Assembly (NCBI RefSeq): GCF_020297055.1 | Contig: NZ_JAIXCQ010000018.1 | Location: 1 to 45,495 of the forward strand | Origin: Isoptericola luteus | GTDB taxonomy: Bacteria > Actinomycetota > Actinomycetes > Actinomycetales > Cellulomonadaceae | DNA length: 45,495 nt | Direction: 5' to 3' | Shown here: piece by piece, positions 32,076 to 40,193 of the stretch | Numbering within the stretch: position 1 is the stretch's first letter | How the letters are laid out: each line of letters begins with the position of its first letter | Notes under the pieces: generated by a model | The model's database searches: none | Told to the model about the DNA's origin: nothing | Seen by the model: the letters and a program-made list of their open reading frames with translations, nothing else | Made by a program: the position numbers and the translations under genes

Positions 32076-32094
32076 CGGCTCCAGGAAGGAGCCG
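32076..32094. terminator. Hairpin between the two SipW cargo genes
   Basis: CGGCTCC-AGGAA-GGAGCCG, a perfect 7-bp stem, lies 24 nt after the first cargo gene's stop and 31 nt before the next start. It could act as a partial terminator, giving more of the first (major) product. Confidence 0.4.
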
Positions 32095-32118
32095 AGGCCG
32101 GGCTGGTGCTACGAGGTG

Positions 32119-32676
32119 TCACGGCTGGGGCAGCGTGCTGCTGGGCGGGAGCTGCTCGAGGGTGACCTCGATGTTCTCGGGACCCCAGGTCTTGTCCTTG
32201 ACGGTGGAGTACTTGCCGCCCTGCTCCTTCAGCTGGATCGCCACGCTGAGCTCCGTCGTGCCGGCGCTCGCCGGCGTGAGGGTGGTGGTCCAGCCCTCGC
32301 CGGCCTCGCTGCCCTCGAGCTGCCACGTGATGTCCAGCCATTCCGGCTGCGTCTCGACGCCGTCGATCTTGAGCTCTGCGGCGAGGTGGTCACCCGAGAG
32401 CTCCGTCGAGATCGTGGTCTTGCCCTTCAGCACAACGCCCGGAACGATCTTGAGAGTGGAGTCGCCACTGCCGTCCAGCTCCTTCCCTTCCCCCACCTCG
32501 TCGATCTCGTACTCGGCCCACGACATGGCGGGCGCCGTGAGCTTGAACGCACCCCCCGTGATCTCCGCCCTACCGATGGTGTCCGTGTCGGACCACAGCG
32601 CGAACGTCCCGGCCGTGCCGAGCAGCAGCGCTCCACCGGCGACACCGGCAACGAGTCCCTTGGTCTTCTTCTGCAT
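32119..32676 (-). CDS. Alternate-type (SipW) signal peptide protein, probable major surface subunit
   Basis: 185 aa. The first ~35 residues (KGLVAGVAGGALLLGTAGTFALWSDT) match the alternate signal peptide class processed by SipW (TIGR04089-like, from memory). The mature part is beta-rich with repeated strand patterns (ITGGAFKLTAPAMSW; STLKIVPGVVLKGKTTIS; WTTTLTPASAGTTELSVAIQL), as in TasA/camelysin-like fibre subunits. A strong GGAGGAAGCACC precedes the ATG. It is first in the secretion set, 205 nt after the kinase gene, and likely has its own promoter. Confidence 0.85.
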   Translation of the reverse strand: MQKKTKGLVAGVAGGALLLGTAGTFALWSDTDTIGRAEITGGAFKLTAPAMSWAEYEIDEVGEGKELDGSGDSTLKIVPGVVLKGKTTISTELSGDHLAAELKIDGVETQPEWLDITWQLEGSEAGEGWTTTLTPASAGTTELSVAIQLKEQGGKYSTVKDKTWGPENIEVTLEQLPPSSTLPQP

Positions 32677-32881
32677 GGTGCTTCCTCCGAGTCGACATGT
32701 CGCCGCGGCCCATTGGGGACCGGCGTCGCGGACGGCGCTTCTTCCTCCGCCCTCGCCCTGCTGGGCTTGCAAGAAGAATGGCGGGACGCACTCGCACGAA
32801 GACGGCAGTCATGAGGAAAACCCGCACCGACGTCCGTGGTAGTACGGAGGAGCTCGTCGAGCTCTCGCCGACGAGCCGGGT

Positions 32882-34078
32882 TCAGCGTCCCGGGCGCTCC
32901 GCCGCGGTGGTGTCGTCCTCGCGCCGGAAGGGCAGCGTGAAGTGCAGCCGGCCGCCGCCGTCGGGGTTGGTGGTGAGCTCCAGGACCCCGCCGCGGGACT
33001 CGATGCGGGAGCGGTGCCGGTCGAGGCCGTGGAACGGGGGGACCGGGTCCGGGGGCCCCGAGCCGTCGTCGTCGACCGTGACCTCGAAGACCCAGTGCCC
33101 CGGCTCCTGGCGTGGGTAGGCCTCCGCGCGCACGCGGACGGTGCGGGCGCGGCCGTGCTTGAGCGCGTTCGTCACCGCCTCTTCGACGGCGTACACGGCG
33201 ACGAGCCGTTCGGTCACCGGGAGGAGCGCGGCGCCCTGCTCCTCGGCGATGTGGCTGCGATACCTAGGTCCGAGCTCGACGGACGTCGCGATCGCCGTCG
33301 GCAGCCGGCGCAGCATGAGCTCGATCGCCTCGACGGCGCCGATCTCCAGGCCCGCGGGGAAGACGGCGTGGCTGAGCGAACGGACCTCGGTCTCGCGGAT
33401 CTCCTCGAGCGCCTCCGCCCAGCGGCGGATGTCCGCCACGGCGGTCTCCTTGCCCCCGGCGAGGTCGGACGCGAGCTGGTCGAGAGCGGCCGTGACGGTC
33501 ACGAGCCGGTACTGCAGCGTGCCGTGGAGCTGGTCGGACACCATGCGGCGGATCCGCATCTCCTCGGCCTGCAGCTCGTCGACGGCCCGTGCGGCGCGCG
33601 CCTGCTCCTCCTCGCGCCGCTGCGCCTCGGTGCGGGCCTGCTCGATGAGGTCGGCGGCGAACAGCGCCATGCCCACGGCGACGGTGCCGGCGGCGATGCC
33701 GACCGCCCCCTCGACGAGGCCGAACAGGGAGCCCGTCGGCGTCGTCCCGATCTCCAGGAGCGCCAGCACCCGCGGCATCGCGAACACCGCCGACAGCCCG
33801 GCGACGGCGACGAGCCGGGTCGCCCACGGGCGACTCAGCACCCGGAACAGGAACGCCCCGCCGATGACGAGGAGGCCGAAGACCAGGTTCACCGAGGTCA
33901 GCACCAGCCCCTCGGACACGACGCCGAGAACTCCTTTCGACTTCGCCGCCGCCAGCCCGCCCCACCCCATCCACTGCGACAGGTCGAGGATCGCGAACAG
34001 CGCCACGTTCACGACCGCGAAGACGAGCGCCACCCGGCCGTGCTCGGAGAGGCTGCGCTGCCGGATCAGCCCCGCCAC
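32882..34078 (-). CDS. Membrane sensor histidine kinase
   Basis: 398 aa. About four membrane helices (residues ~14-33, ~55-78, ~88-107, ~121-143), then a coiled coil and a dimerisation helix with H185 (MVSDQLHGTLQ), then a GHKL ATPase domain with N-box EEAVTNALKHG and G-box DDDGSGPP. There is no obvious extracellular sensor domain, so it may sense membrane or cell-wall state. It starts at GTG 34078, overlapping the response regulator stop by 13 nt, and forms a pair with it. Control of the downstream SipW/sortase genes is inferred from position. Confidence 0.85.
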   Translation of the reverse strand: MAGLIRQRSLSEHGRVALVFAVVNVALFAILDLSQWMGWGGLAAAKSKGVLGVVSEGLVLTSVNLVFGLLVIGGAFLFRVLSRPWATRLVAVAGLSAVFAMPRVLALLEIGTTPTGSLFGLVEGAVGIAAGTVAVGMALFAADLIEQARTEAQRREEEQARAARAVDELQAEEMRIRRMVSDQLHGTLQYRLVTVTAALDQLASDLAGGKETAVADIRRWAEALEEIRETEVRSLSHAVFPAGLEIGAVEAIELMLRRLPTAIATSVELGPRYRSHIAEEQGAALLPVTERLVAVYAVEEAVTNALKHGRARTVRVRAEAYPRQEPGHWVFEVTVDDDGSGPPDPVPPFHGLDRHRSRIESRGGVLELTTNPDGGGRLHFTLPFRREDDTTAAERPGR

Positions 34079-34731
34079 GAGCGCCCCGTCTGCTCGAGGA
34101 ACGCCAGCACCGCCGCGACGCGTCGGTTGTGGCCCTCGCCGCCGATCTGCAGGCGCTGGTAGATGGACTGGAGGTGGCTCTCCACCGACCGCTCGTTGAT
34201 GCCGAGCTGCTCGGCCACGCCCTGGTTCGACCAGCCCTCCGCGACGAGGCGCAGCACCTGGAACTGCGCGGGCGTCAGCTCGGCGACAGCCGTCTTCGCC
34301 CGCGGCGACGACCGCTGCACGAGGTACGGGTCGAGCACGACCTGGCCCTGCGCCGTCGCGGTGACGGCGCGCACCAGCACGTCGCGCGCGAAGCTCGACC
34401 GTTTGGACAGGTAGCTCCACGGCTTGCTGACCTGGTCCTGCACCGTGGTGAACAGGCCCATGACGTCCTCACTGGAGAGCAGCATGATCGCGAGCCGCGG
34501 GTCCGCGCGCTGGAGCTGCAGCCCGAGCGAGACGCCGTTGCCGTCGGGCAGGTTCACGTCGAGCACGGCCACGTCGCAGCTCCCCGGCGTGATCACCAGC
34601 CGGGCCTCCTGGACGCCGGGCACCGAGTGCACGACGCGGACGCCCTCGTGCGACGCCAACGCCTCCTCGAGCATGCCGCGCATCAGCGCCTCGTCCTCGA
34701 CGATGCTCACGCGCGTCACGGTGGTGACCAC
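34066..34731 (-). CDS. LuxR-type response regulator
   Basis: About 221 aa. Receiver domain with acidic pair E12-D13, phosphoacceptor D58 in VAVLDVNLPDG, and a later Ser/Lys switch region. A C-terminal LuxR helix-turn-helix (LTPAQFQVLRLVAEGWSNQGVAEQLGINERSVESHLQSIYQRL) binds DNA. Start choice: TAGCAT at 34739-34744 lies 7 nt from the GTG at 34731, which fits leaderless transcription. An ATG at 34749 would add six residues. Likely regulator of the SipW/sortase genes downstream. Confidence 0.85.
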   Translation of the reverse strand: MVTTVTRVSIVEDEALMRGMLEEALASHEGVRVVHSVPGVQEARLVITPGSCDVAVLDVNLPDGNGVSLGLQLQRADPRLAIMLLSSEDVMGLFTTVQDQVSKPWSYLSKRSSFARDVLVRAVTATAQGQVVLDPYLVQRSSPRAKTAVAELTPAQFQVLRLVAEGWSNQGVAEQLGINERSVESHLQSIYQRLQIGGEGHNRRVAAVLAFLEQTGRSWRG

Positions 34732-34828
34732 ACGCACGATGCTACGCATCGGTCACGATTCGGCACGGCGAGGCCGCCGCGCCGCGGGGCCGCGCGCGGC
34801 CTTGAGGTTCCACGGGCACCATGGCCCC

Positions 34829-37123
34829 ATGGAGTCGCGCCCCAAGGTCACACCGCTGGTCCGCCCCGCCGCCCGACGCAGCCACGTGCCGCCGCTGGGG
34901 GTGCACCCCACGCCGGACGGCGGCGTCGACGTCGCCGTCGCGGCGGCGCACGCGGACGGCGTGGAGCTGTGCCTCGTCGACGTCGTCGACCCCGACCGCG
35001 ACGCGCACGACCCGCAGCGGTACGCCGAGCGGCGTGTCGTCCTGGACGGTCCGACGTACGGCGTCTGGCACGCGCACGTGCCCGACGTCCGTCCCGGTCA
35101 GCGGTACGGGTTCCGCGTGCACGGCGCGTGGGACCCGGAGGCCGGCCAGCGTCACAACCCCGCGAAGCTCCTGGTCGACCCGTACGCGCGCGGCATCGTG
35201 GGCGACGTCGCGTACGGACCCGAGACGCTCGGCGCCGTCTCGACGCTCGTCGACGGCGACGGCGACGGCGAGGATCCCGGCCGCTGGGTCGCGGAGCGGT
35301 ACGGCGCGCCGGACGAGCGCGACTCGCTCGCCTTCGTGCCGCACTCCGTCGTCGTCGCGTCCCAGCCCGCCCCGCCGCCGCTGAGCCGTCCGCGCGTGCC
35401 GTGGGCCGACACCGTGGTCTACGAGGCGCACGTGCGCGGCCTGACGATGCAGCACCCCGACGTGCCGCCCGAGCTGCGCGGCACGTACGCGGGCGTCGCG
35501 CACCCGGCGACGATCGCCCACCTGCAGGACCTGGGCGTCACGACGCTGGAGCTGCTGCCCGTCCACGCGTCCACGAGCGAGCCCTGGCTCGCGGGGCGCG
35601 GGCTGACGAACTACTGGGGCTACTCGACGCTCGGCTTCTTCGCCCCCCACGCCCCGTACGCGACGCGCGCGGCGCAGGACGCCGGGGCGGCCGCCGTCCT
35701 GGACGAGGTCCGCGGCATGGTGCACCTGCTGCACGAGGCCGGGATCGAGGTGCTGCTCGACGTCGTCTACAACCACACGTGCGAGGGCGGCGACGACGGG
35801 CTCCACGTGGCCTGGCGCGGCCTCGACAACGCGGGCTACTACCTGCACGACGGCGCGTCCCCCGCGGCGCTCGCCGACGTGACCGGCACCGGCAACTCCC
35901 TCGACTTCCGCCGGCCGCGCGTGGTCCAGCTCGCCCTGGACTCCCTGCGCTACTGGGCCGAGGTGGTGGGCGTGGACGGGTTCCGCTTCGACCTGGCCGT
36001 GACGCTCGGCCGGGGCTCGCACGGCTTCTCGCCGGACCACCCGTTCCTCGTGGCTCTGCAGACCGACCCCGTGCTCAGCGGCCTGAAGCTGGTCGCGGAG
36101 CCGTGGGACGTCGGCCCCGGCGGGTGGCAGACCGGCCAGTTCCCGCCGCCGATGGCGGAGTGGAACGACCGGTTCCGCGACGCGGCCCGCGGGTTCTGGC
36201 TGGACGCCCCGCGACAGGGCTCCCACGGGCGCGACATGCACGGCCTGCGGGAGCTCACGACGCGCCTGGCCGGCTCGGCGGACCTGTTCGGCCACTCGGA
36301 CCCGCCCCTGATGCGCGGGCCGGTCGCGTCGGTCAACTACGTCACCGCCCACGACGGCTTCACGCTGGCCGACCTGGTCGCGTACGACCACAAGCACAAC
36401 GAGGCGAACGGCGAGGGCAACCGCGACGGGTCGGACCACAACCTGTCGTGGAACCACGGCGTCGAGGGCCACGCGCCCGACGGCGAGGGTGACCCCGACA
36501 CCACCACGGAACCGTGGTCCGCCGTCGTGCCCCTGCGGCGGGGCTCCCAGCGCAACCTGCTCGCCACGCTGCTGCTCTCCGCCGGGACGCCGATGCTCAC
36601 CGCGGGCGACGAGTCCGGCCGCACCCAGGGCGGCAACAACAACGCCTACACGCAGGACGACGCGACGACCTGGCTCGACTGGGGCTGGCGCACGTCCGAC
36701 GACACCGCCGCGGCCCGCGACCTGTACGCGACCACCCGCTTCCTGCTCGCGCTGCGGCGGGAGCACGCGGCGCTGCGGGCGGACTCGTTCTTCCTCGGCA
36801 CGCCCCGCCCCGGTGAGGACGTGCCCGACCTGCTGTGGTTCACCGCCGAGGGCACGCCGATGGACCGGGACGCCTGGAACGTGGCCGGTCGGCGCACCGT
36901 GCAGATGCTTCGCCACGGCCCGGGCGACGGGGACGCGCACGTGCTCCTCGTGCTCAACGGCGCGCTCGACGACGTCCCGGTCACCCTGGCGCCCGCCCCC
37001 GAAGGCACCGCGTGGGAGCGGGTGTGGAGCTCCACCTGGGACCGTCCTGAGCCGCCCGCCGACGACGAGCCGGAGGACGTCGTGCTGGAGTCGCTGAGCG
37101 TGGAGCTCTTCCTGGGGCGGTGA
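34829..37123 (+). CDS. glgX: Glycogen debranching enzyme
   Basis: 764 aa. A GH13 isoamylase-type enzyme that hydrolyses alpha-1,6 branches of glycogen-like glucans. An N-terminal CBM48-like domain (residues ~15-110) precedes the barrel. The catalytic residues are placed at D388 (FRFDLAV), E424 (LVAEPWD) and an Asp in YVTAHDGFTLADLV. GNRDGSDHNLSWN-type and GGNNNAY blocks are typical of GlgX. No strong ribosome site is present and the ATG may be leaderless. It is followed 52 nt later by an unrelated FAD dehydrogenase gene. Confidence 0.95.
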   Translation: MESRPKVTPLVRPAARRSHVPPLGVHPTPDGGVDVAVAAAHADGVELCLVDVVDPDRDAHDPQRYAERRVVLDGPTYGVWHAHVPDVRPGQRYGFRVHGAWDPEAGQRHNPAKLLVDPYARGIVGDVAYGPETLGAVSTLVDGDGDGEDPGRWVAERYGAPDERDSLAFVPHSVVVASQPAPPPLSRPRVPWADTVVYEAHVRGLTMQHPDVPPELRGTYAGVAHPATIAHLQDLGVTTLELLPVHASTSEPWLAGRGLTNYWGYSTLGFFAPHAPYATRAAQDAGAAAVLDEVRGMVHLLHEAGIEVLLDVVYNHTCEGGDDGLHVAWRGLDNAGYYLHDGASPAALADVTGTGNSLDFRRPRVVQLALDSLRYWAEVVGVDGFRFDLAVTLGRGSHGFSPDHPFLVALQTDPVLSGLKLVAEPWDVGPGGWQTGQFPPPMAEWNDRFRDAARGFWLDAPRQGSHGRDMHGLRELTTRLAGSADLFGHSDPPLMRGPVASVNYVTAHDGFTLADLVAYDHKHNEANGEGNRDGSDHNLSWNHGVEGHAPDGEGDPDTTTEPWSAVVPLRRGSQRNLLATLLLSAGTPMLTAGDESGRTQGGNNNAYTQDDATTWLDWGWRTSDDTAAARDLYATTRFLLALRREHAALRADSFFLGTPRPGEDVPDLLWFTAEGTPMDRDAWNVAGRRTVQMLRHGPGDGDAHVLLVLNGALDDVPVTLAPAPEGTAWERVWSSTWDRPEPPADDEPEDVVLESLSVELFLGR

Positions 37124-37163
37124 CGGCCGGACGTCACCCGTGTGCTGGACGTTGCTCCTCTGC

Positions 37164-37169
37164 CACACT
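37164..37169 (+). promoter_or_regulatory. Candidate leaderless -10 of the FAD dehydrogenase gene
   Basis: CACACT lies 6 nt before the ATG at 37176, the same spacing as the TAGCGT promoters in this window. Weak match to TAnnnT. Confidence 0.3.
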
Positions 37170-37175
37170 GCGGGC

Positions 37176-38936
37176 ATGAGCGCCGACGCTTCCCCCGCTG
37201 CCCAGCCCGCAGGACCGTCCGCCGAGGTGATCGTGGTGGGAGCGGGCCTCGCCGGCCTGGTCGCCGCCACGGAGCTCACCGCGGCCGGGAGACGGGTCGT
37301 GCTGCTCGACCAGGAGCCCGAGGCGTCGTTCGGCGGCCAGGCGTGGTGGTCGTTCGGCGGGCTGTTCCTCGTCGGGTCGCCGGAGCAGCGGGCGATGGGC
37401 GTGCACGACTCCCCCGAGCTGGCCTGGTCGGACTGGCTGGGGTCGGCGCAGTTCGCCCCCGGCGCGGAGCGGGGCGAAGGCCCGGACCGGCACGGGTACG
37501 CGTGGGCGCACCGCTTCGTCGAGTTCGCTGCCGGCGACCTGCGCTCCTGGCTGCACGCCAAGGGCGTGCGCTGGTTCCCCCTGGTGCAGTGGGCGGAGCG
37601 CGGCGGCTACACCGTGGGCCACGAGGGCGGCGCGCCGCTCGAGCACGGCAACACCGTGCCCCGCTTCCACGTCACGTGGGGCACCGGGCCGGGCATCCTG
37701 GCGCCGTTCGTGACGGCGGCCCGCGCGGCCCGCGACGCCGGCCTGCTCGACGTGCGCTTCCGCCGGCGGGTCACCGAGCTCGTCACCACCGACGGCCGGG
37801 TGACCGGGGTGCGGGCCGAGGTGCTCGCCGACGCGCCCCCGGACCCGGCGCACCCCTTCGCAGGTCGCGGCGCGCCGTCGAACCGCGACGTGGTGGGCAC
37901 GGAGGAGATCTCCGCGGGGGCCGTCGTCATCGCCACGGGCGGCATCGGGGCGAACCACGACCTGGCGCGCAAGCACTGGGACCCGGCGGCCGGGACGCTG
38001 CCGGAGCGGATGCTGTCCGGTGTGCCCGACTCGACCGACGGGCTGATGCTGGACGTCGCGGCCGACGCCGGGGCGGCGGTCGTCCATTCCGACCGCATGT
38101 GGCACTACCCCGAGGGCATCGCGAACCACTCTCCCGTGTGGACCGACCACGGCATCCGGATCCTGCCCGGGCCGAGCTCGCTGTGGCTCGACGCCGACGG
38201 GCACCGGCTGCCTGCGCCGCTGTTCCCGGGGTTCGACGCCCTCGGTGCGCTGCAGCACGTCACCGGGCGCGGTGACGACCACTCGTGGTTCGTGCTCAAC
38301 AAGGCGATCATGGAGTCGGAGTTCGCGCTGTCGGGGTCGGAGCAGAACCCGGACCTCACGGGGAAGAACCTCGGGCTGCTCGCACAGCGCGTGCTGCCCG
38401 GCGCCGTGGGCCCCGTGGCACGGTTCGCCGCCGAGTCCCCGGAGTTCCTGTGGGCGGACTCCCCCGCCGAGCTCGCGGGCAAGATGAACGCGCTCGTCGA
38501 CGCGACGCCCGGATCGACGGGGCACGTGGACCCGGCCGAGCTGGCCGCCGTGGTCGCGGCGCGCGACGCCCAGGTCGCCAGCGGGCTGGGCAAGGACCCT
38601 CAGGTGGTCGCCACCCGGGCCGCCCGCGACTACCGCGTGGACAAGCTCATCCGCGTGGCCAGGCCGCGTCCGCTCACGACGCCGAAGGACGGCCCGCTGC
38701 TCGCCGTGCGGCTGTCGGTGCTGACCCGCAAGACCCTCGGCGGCCTGTGGTGCGATCCCTCCGGGCGGGTGCTGCGGGCCGACGGCTCCGTGCTCAACGG
38801 GCTGTGGGCGGTGGGCGAGGCCTCCGGGTTCGGCGGCGGCGGCGTGCACGGCCACCGCGCGCTCGAGGGCACGTTCCTCGGCGGGTGCCTGCACACCGGC
38901 CGCGTCACGGGGCGAGCGCTGGCCGCCGACGCCTGA
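37176..38936 (+). CDS. FAD-binding dehydrogenase (fumarate reductase / ketosteroid dehydrogenase-like)
   Basis: 586 aa. N-terminal FAD site VIVVGAGLAGLVAATELTAAGRRVVLLDQE (residues ~19-48), a mid-protein segment AVVIATGGIGANHDLARKHWD, and the C-terminal FAD closure GLWAVGEASGFGGGGVHGHRALEGTFLGGCLHTG. This combination is typical of the FAD_binding_2 family, which includes KstD and fumarate reductase flavoproteins. The substrate cannot be deduced; the family is often annotated only as FAD-binding dehydrogenase. No partner gene is adjacent. Confidence 0.85.
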   Translation: MSADASPAAQPAGPSAEVIVVGAGLAGLVAATELTAAGRRVVLLDQEPEASFGGQAWWSFGGLFLVGSPEQRAMGVHDSPELAWSDWLGSAQFAPGAERGEGPDRHGYAWAHRFVEFAAGDLRSWLHAKGVRWFPLVQWAERGGYTVGHEGGAPLEHGNTVPRFHVTWGTGPGILAPFVTAARAARDAGLLDVRFRRRVTELVTTDGRVTGVRAEVLADAPPDPAHPFAGRGAPSNRDVVGTEEISAGAVVIATGGIGANHDLARKHWDPAAGTLPERMLSGVPDSTDGLMLDVAADAGAAVVHSDRMWHYPEGIANHSPVWTDHGIRILPGPSSLWLDADGHRLPAPLFPGFDALGALQHVTGRGDDHSWFVLNKAIMESEFALSGSEQNPDLTGKNLGLLAQRVLPGAVGPVARFAAESPEFLWADSPAELAGKMNALVDATPGSTGHVDPAELAAVVAARDAQVASGLGKDPQVVATRAARDYRVDKLIRVARPRPLTTPKDGPLLAVRLSVLTRKTLGGLWCDPSGRVLRADGSVLNGLWAVGEASGFGGGGVHGHRALEGTFLGGCLHTGRVTGRALAADA

Positions 38937-38971
38937 CGCCGGGGTAGCTCAGGGGCACCCCCGGGGGCACG

Positions 38972-39601
38972 TCAGGTGCCGCGCGTGGCCTCGAGGCTGC
39001 GCAGGTGGGTGTCGAGCACCTGCCGGCAGGTCTCGGCCGTGACGAGCTGCGGCTGCAGCACGGCCTGGGTCGCGACACCGTCGAGGAGCGCCCAGAGCCG
39101 GGCGGCCTCCACGGCGGGGTCGAGGCCGGGCCGCATCCCGTCGGTCGTGACGTAGCGCTCCGTCAGCCGCGCGACGAACCCGCGGGTGCCCGCGGCGGCC
39201 TTGCGCGCCGCTGCCGCGAGCGCCGGGTCGGTGCGCGCCGCCGCCGCGAACTCCACGAAGACGGCGACCTCGGCGTGCCGGTCCTCATCGAGCGGCAGCA
39301 GCTCCTCCAGGGCGGCCTGGACCGTCGCCCGGCGGGCCGCGAGCGGCCGGCGTTCCCAGTGGGCGGCGGCCTCGACGTGGCCGAGGAGCCTCGCGGAGAC
39401 CCGCTCGACCATCGACGTCATCGCGAAGAGGACGAGCTCGGTGTGCGAGGTGAAGTAGTGCCGTACCGAGCCGATGTTCAGCCCGGACTCGGCCGCGACG
39501 TTGCGCAGCGACGCCCCCGCGAACCCCTCGCGCGCCACCAGTCGCAGGACGGCGCGGACGATGTGCTCGCGACGTTCCACCGGGTCCACCAGCTTCGGCA
39601 T
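38972..39601 (-). CDS. TetR/AcrR-family transcriptional regulator
   Basis: 209 aa. N-terminal helix-turn-helix (RREHIVRAVLRLVAREGFAGASLRNVAAESGLNIGSVRHYFTSHTELV, residues ~10-57) and an all-helical ligand domain. The gene looks leaderless (TAGAAA at 39608-39613, 6 nt from the ATG). It is divergent from two small membrane-protein genes across 67 nt that hold two similar palindromes, so it most likely represses itself and them. The ligand is unknown. Confidence 0.93.
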   Translation of the reverse strand: MPKLVDPVERREHIVRAVLRLVAREGFAGASLRNVAAESGLNIGSVRHYFTSHTELVLFAMTSMVERVSARLLGHVEAAAHWERRPLAARRATVQAALEELLPLDEDRHAEVAVFVEFAAAARTDPALAAAARKAAAGTRGFVARLTERYVTTDGMRPGLDPAVEAARLWALLDGVATQAVLQPQLVTAETCRQVLDTHLRSLEATRGT

Positions 39602-39611
39602 GGGCTCTTTC

Positions 39612-39654
39612 TATCACCACTGTGATACGTTCTGGTTTTATCACAGTCGTGATA
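39612..39654. promoter_or_regulatory. Double TetR operator
   Basis: Two copies of TATCAC-N4-GTGATA lie at 39612-39627 and 39639-39654, 27 bp centre to centre. Copy 1 touches the TetR -10 (39608-39613). Copy 2 sits just before the ribosome site of the divergent genes. This is a strong sequence-level case for a shared operator. Confidence 0.8.
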
Positions 39655-39668
39655 CGAACGGAGACATC

Positions 39669-39968
39669 ATGGAAACCCTGTCGACCCTGCTCCTCGTGCG
39701 CTTCGGCCTCGTCGCGGGCGCCGTCGTGCTCGTGGCGGTCGCGGTCTTCGCCGCCGCCCTCGTGCTGCGCCGCCGCGGGCGGCTCGACGACGCACGCCGG
39801 CGGATGGAACCCGTCGTGCGCGCCGCGGCCCGCGCGGCCGTCGACCGGTACACCGGCACGCCGCGACCGCCCGGCGACCGGTACGCCGGCCCCGCCCGTC
39901 ACGACGCCGGCCGTCGCGCCGGCCGGGACACCGACGACGACGGCGCCGCGCCAGGGACCCGGCCGTGA
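39669..39968 (+). CDS. Small single-helix membrane protein, TetR-regulated
   Basis: 99 aa. One membrane helix near the N-terminus (LLLVRFGLVAGAVVLVAVAVFAAALVLRRRG, residues ~7-37), then a basic/amphipathic segment and a disordered Arg/Asp/Pro tail. GGAG precedes the ATG. No family recognised. It is coupled by a GTGA overlap to the next, similar small gene and faces the TetR gene. Confidence 0.65.
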   Translation: METLSTLLLVRFGLVAGAVVLVAVAVFAAALVLRRRGRLDDARRRMEPVVRAAARAAVDRYTGTPRPPGDRYAGPARHDAGRRAGRDTDDDGAAPGTRP

Positions 39969-40147
39969 CCGGCAGGCTCGCCGGGACCTCCGGCGACGAG
40001 ATCGTCCGGCTCCTGGTGCACGACGCGCTCGTCAAGGGCCTGATCCTCGTCGGCGCGGTCGTCGTGCTGATCGTCGCGGCGGCAGTGGTGTGGCGGCTGC
40101 TCGGCCGCCCGGAGCGTCACGACCGGCGTCCGCCGCCCCGCTCCTGA
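39965..40147 (+). CDS. Small single-helix membrane protein (second of pair)
   Basis: 60 aa, GTG start overlapping the previous stop. One membrane helix (VKGLILVGAVVVLIVAAAVVWRLLG) flanked by an N-terminal amphipathic stretch and a basic Arg/Pro tail. No family recognised. It probably acts with the upstream 99-aa protein. Confidence 0.6.
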   Translation: MTGRLAGTSGDEIVRLLVHDALVKGLILVGAVVVLIVAAAVVWRLLGRPERHDRRPPPRS

Positions 40148-40180
40148 GCGAGTGGACGCGCGGTCGGCAGGCGGGCTGGA

Positions 40181-40186
40181 TAGCGT
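40181..40186 (+). promoter_or_regulatory. Leaderless -10 (TAGCGT) of glgE
   Basis: TAGCGT lies 7 nt before the GTG at 40194, which decides that start codon over upstream in-frame options. Confidence 0.55.
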
Positions 40187-40193
40187 GGAGGCC

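Noticed and set aside
34821-34829. Upstream ATG at 34821 as the start of glgX
   Set aside because: It is out of frame with glgX. The in-frame ATG at 34829 begins the conserved protein.
38941-38972. GGGGTAGCTCAGGGG looks like the 5' end and D-arm of a tRNA
   Set aside because: There is no anticodon arm, T-arm or acceptor partner within the next 80 bases, and the TetR gene ends at 38972. It is more likely part of a weak terminator.
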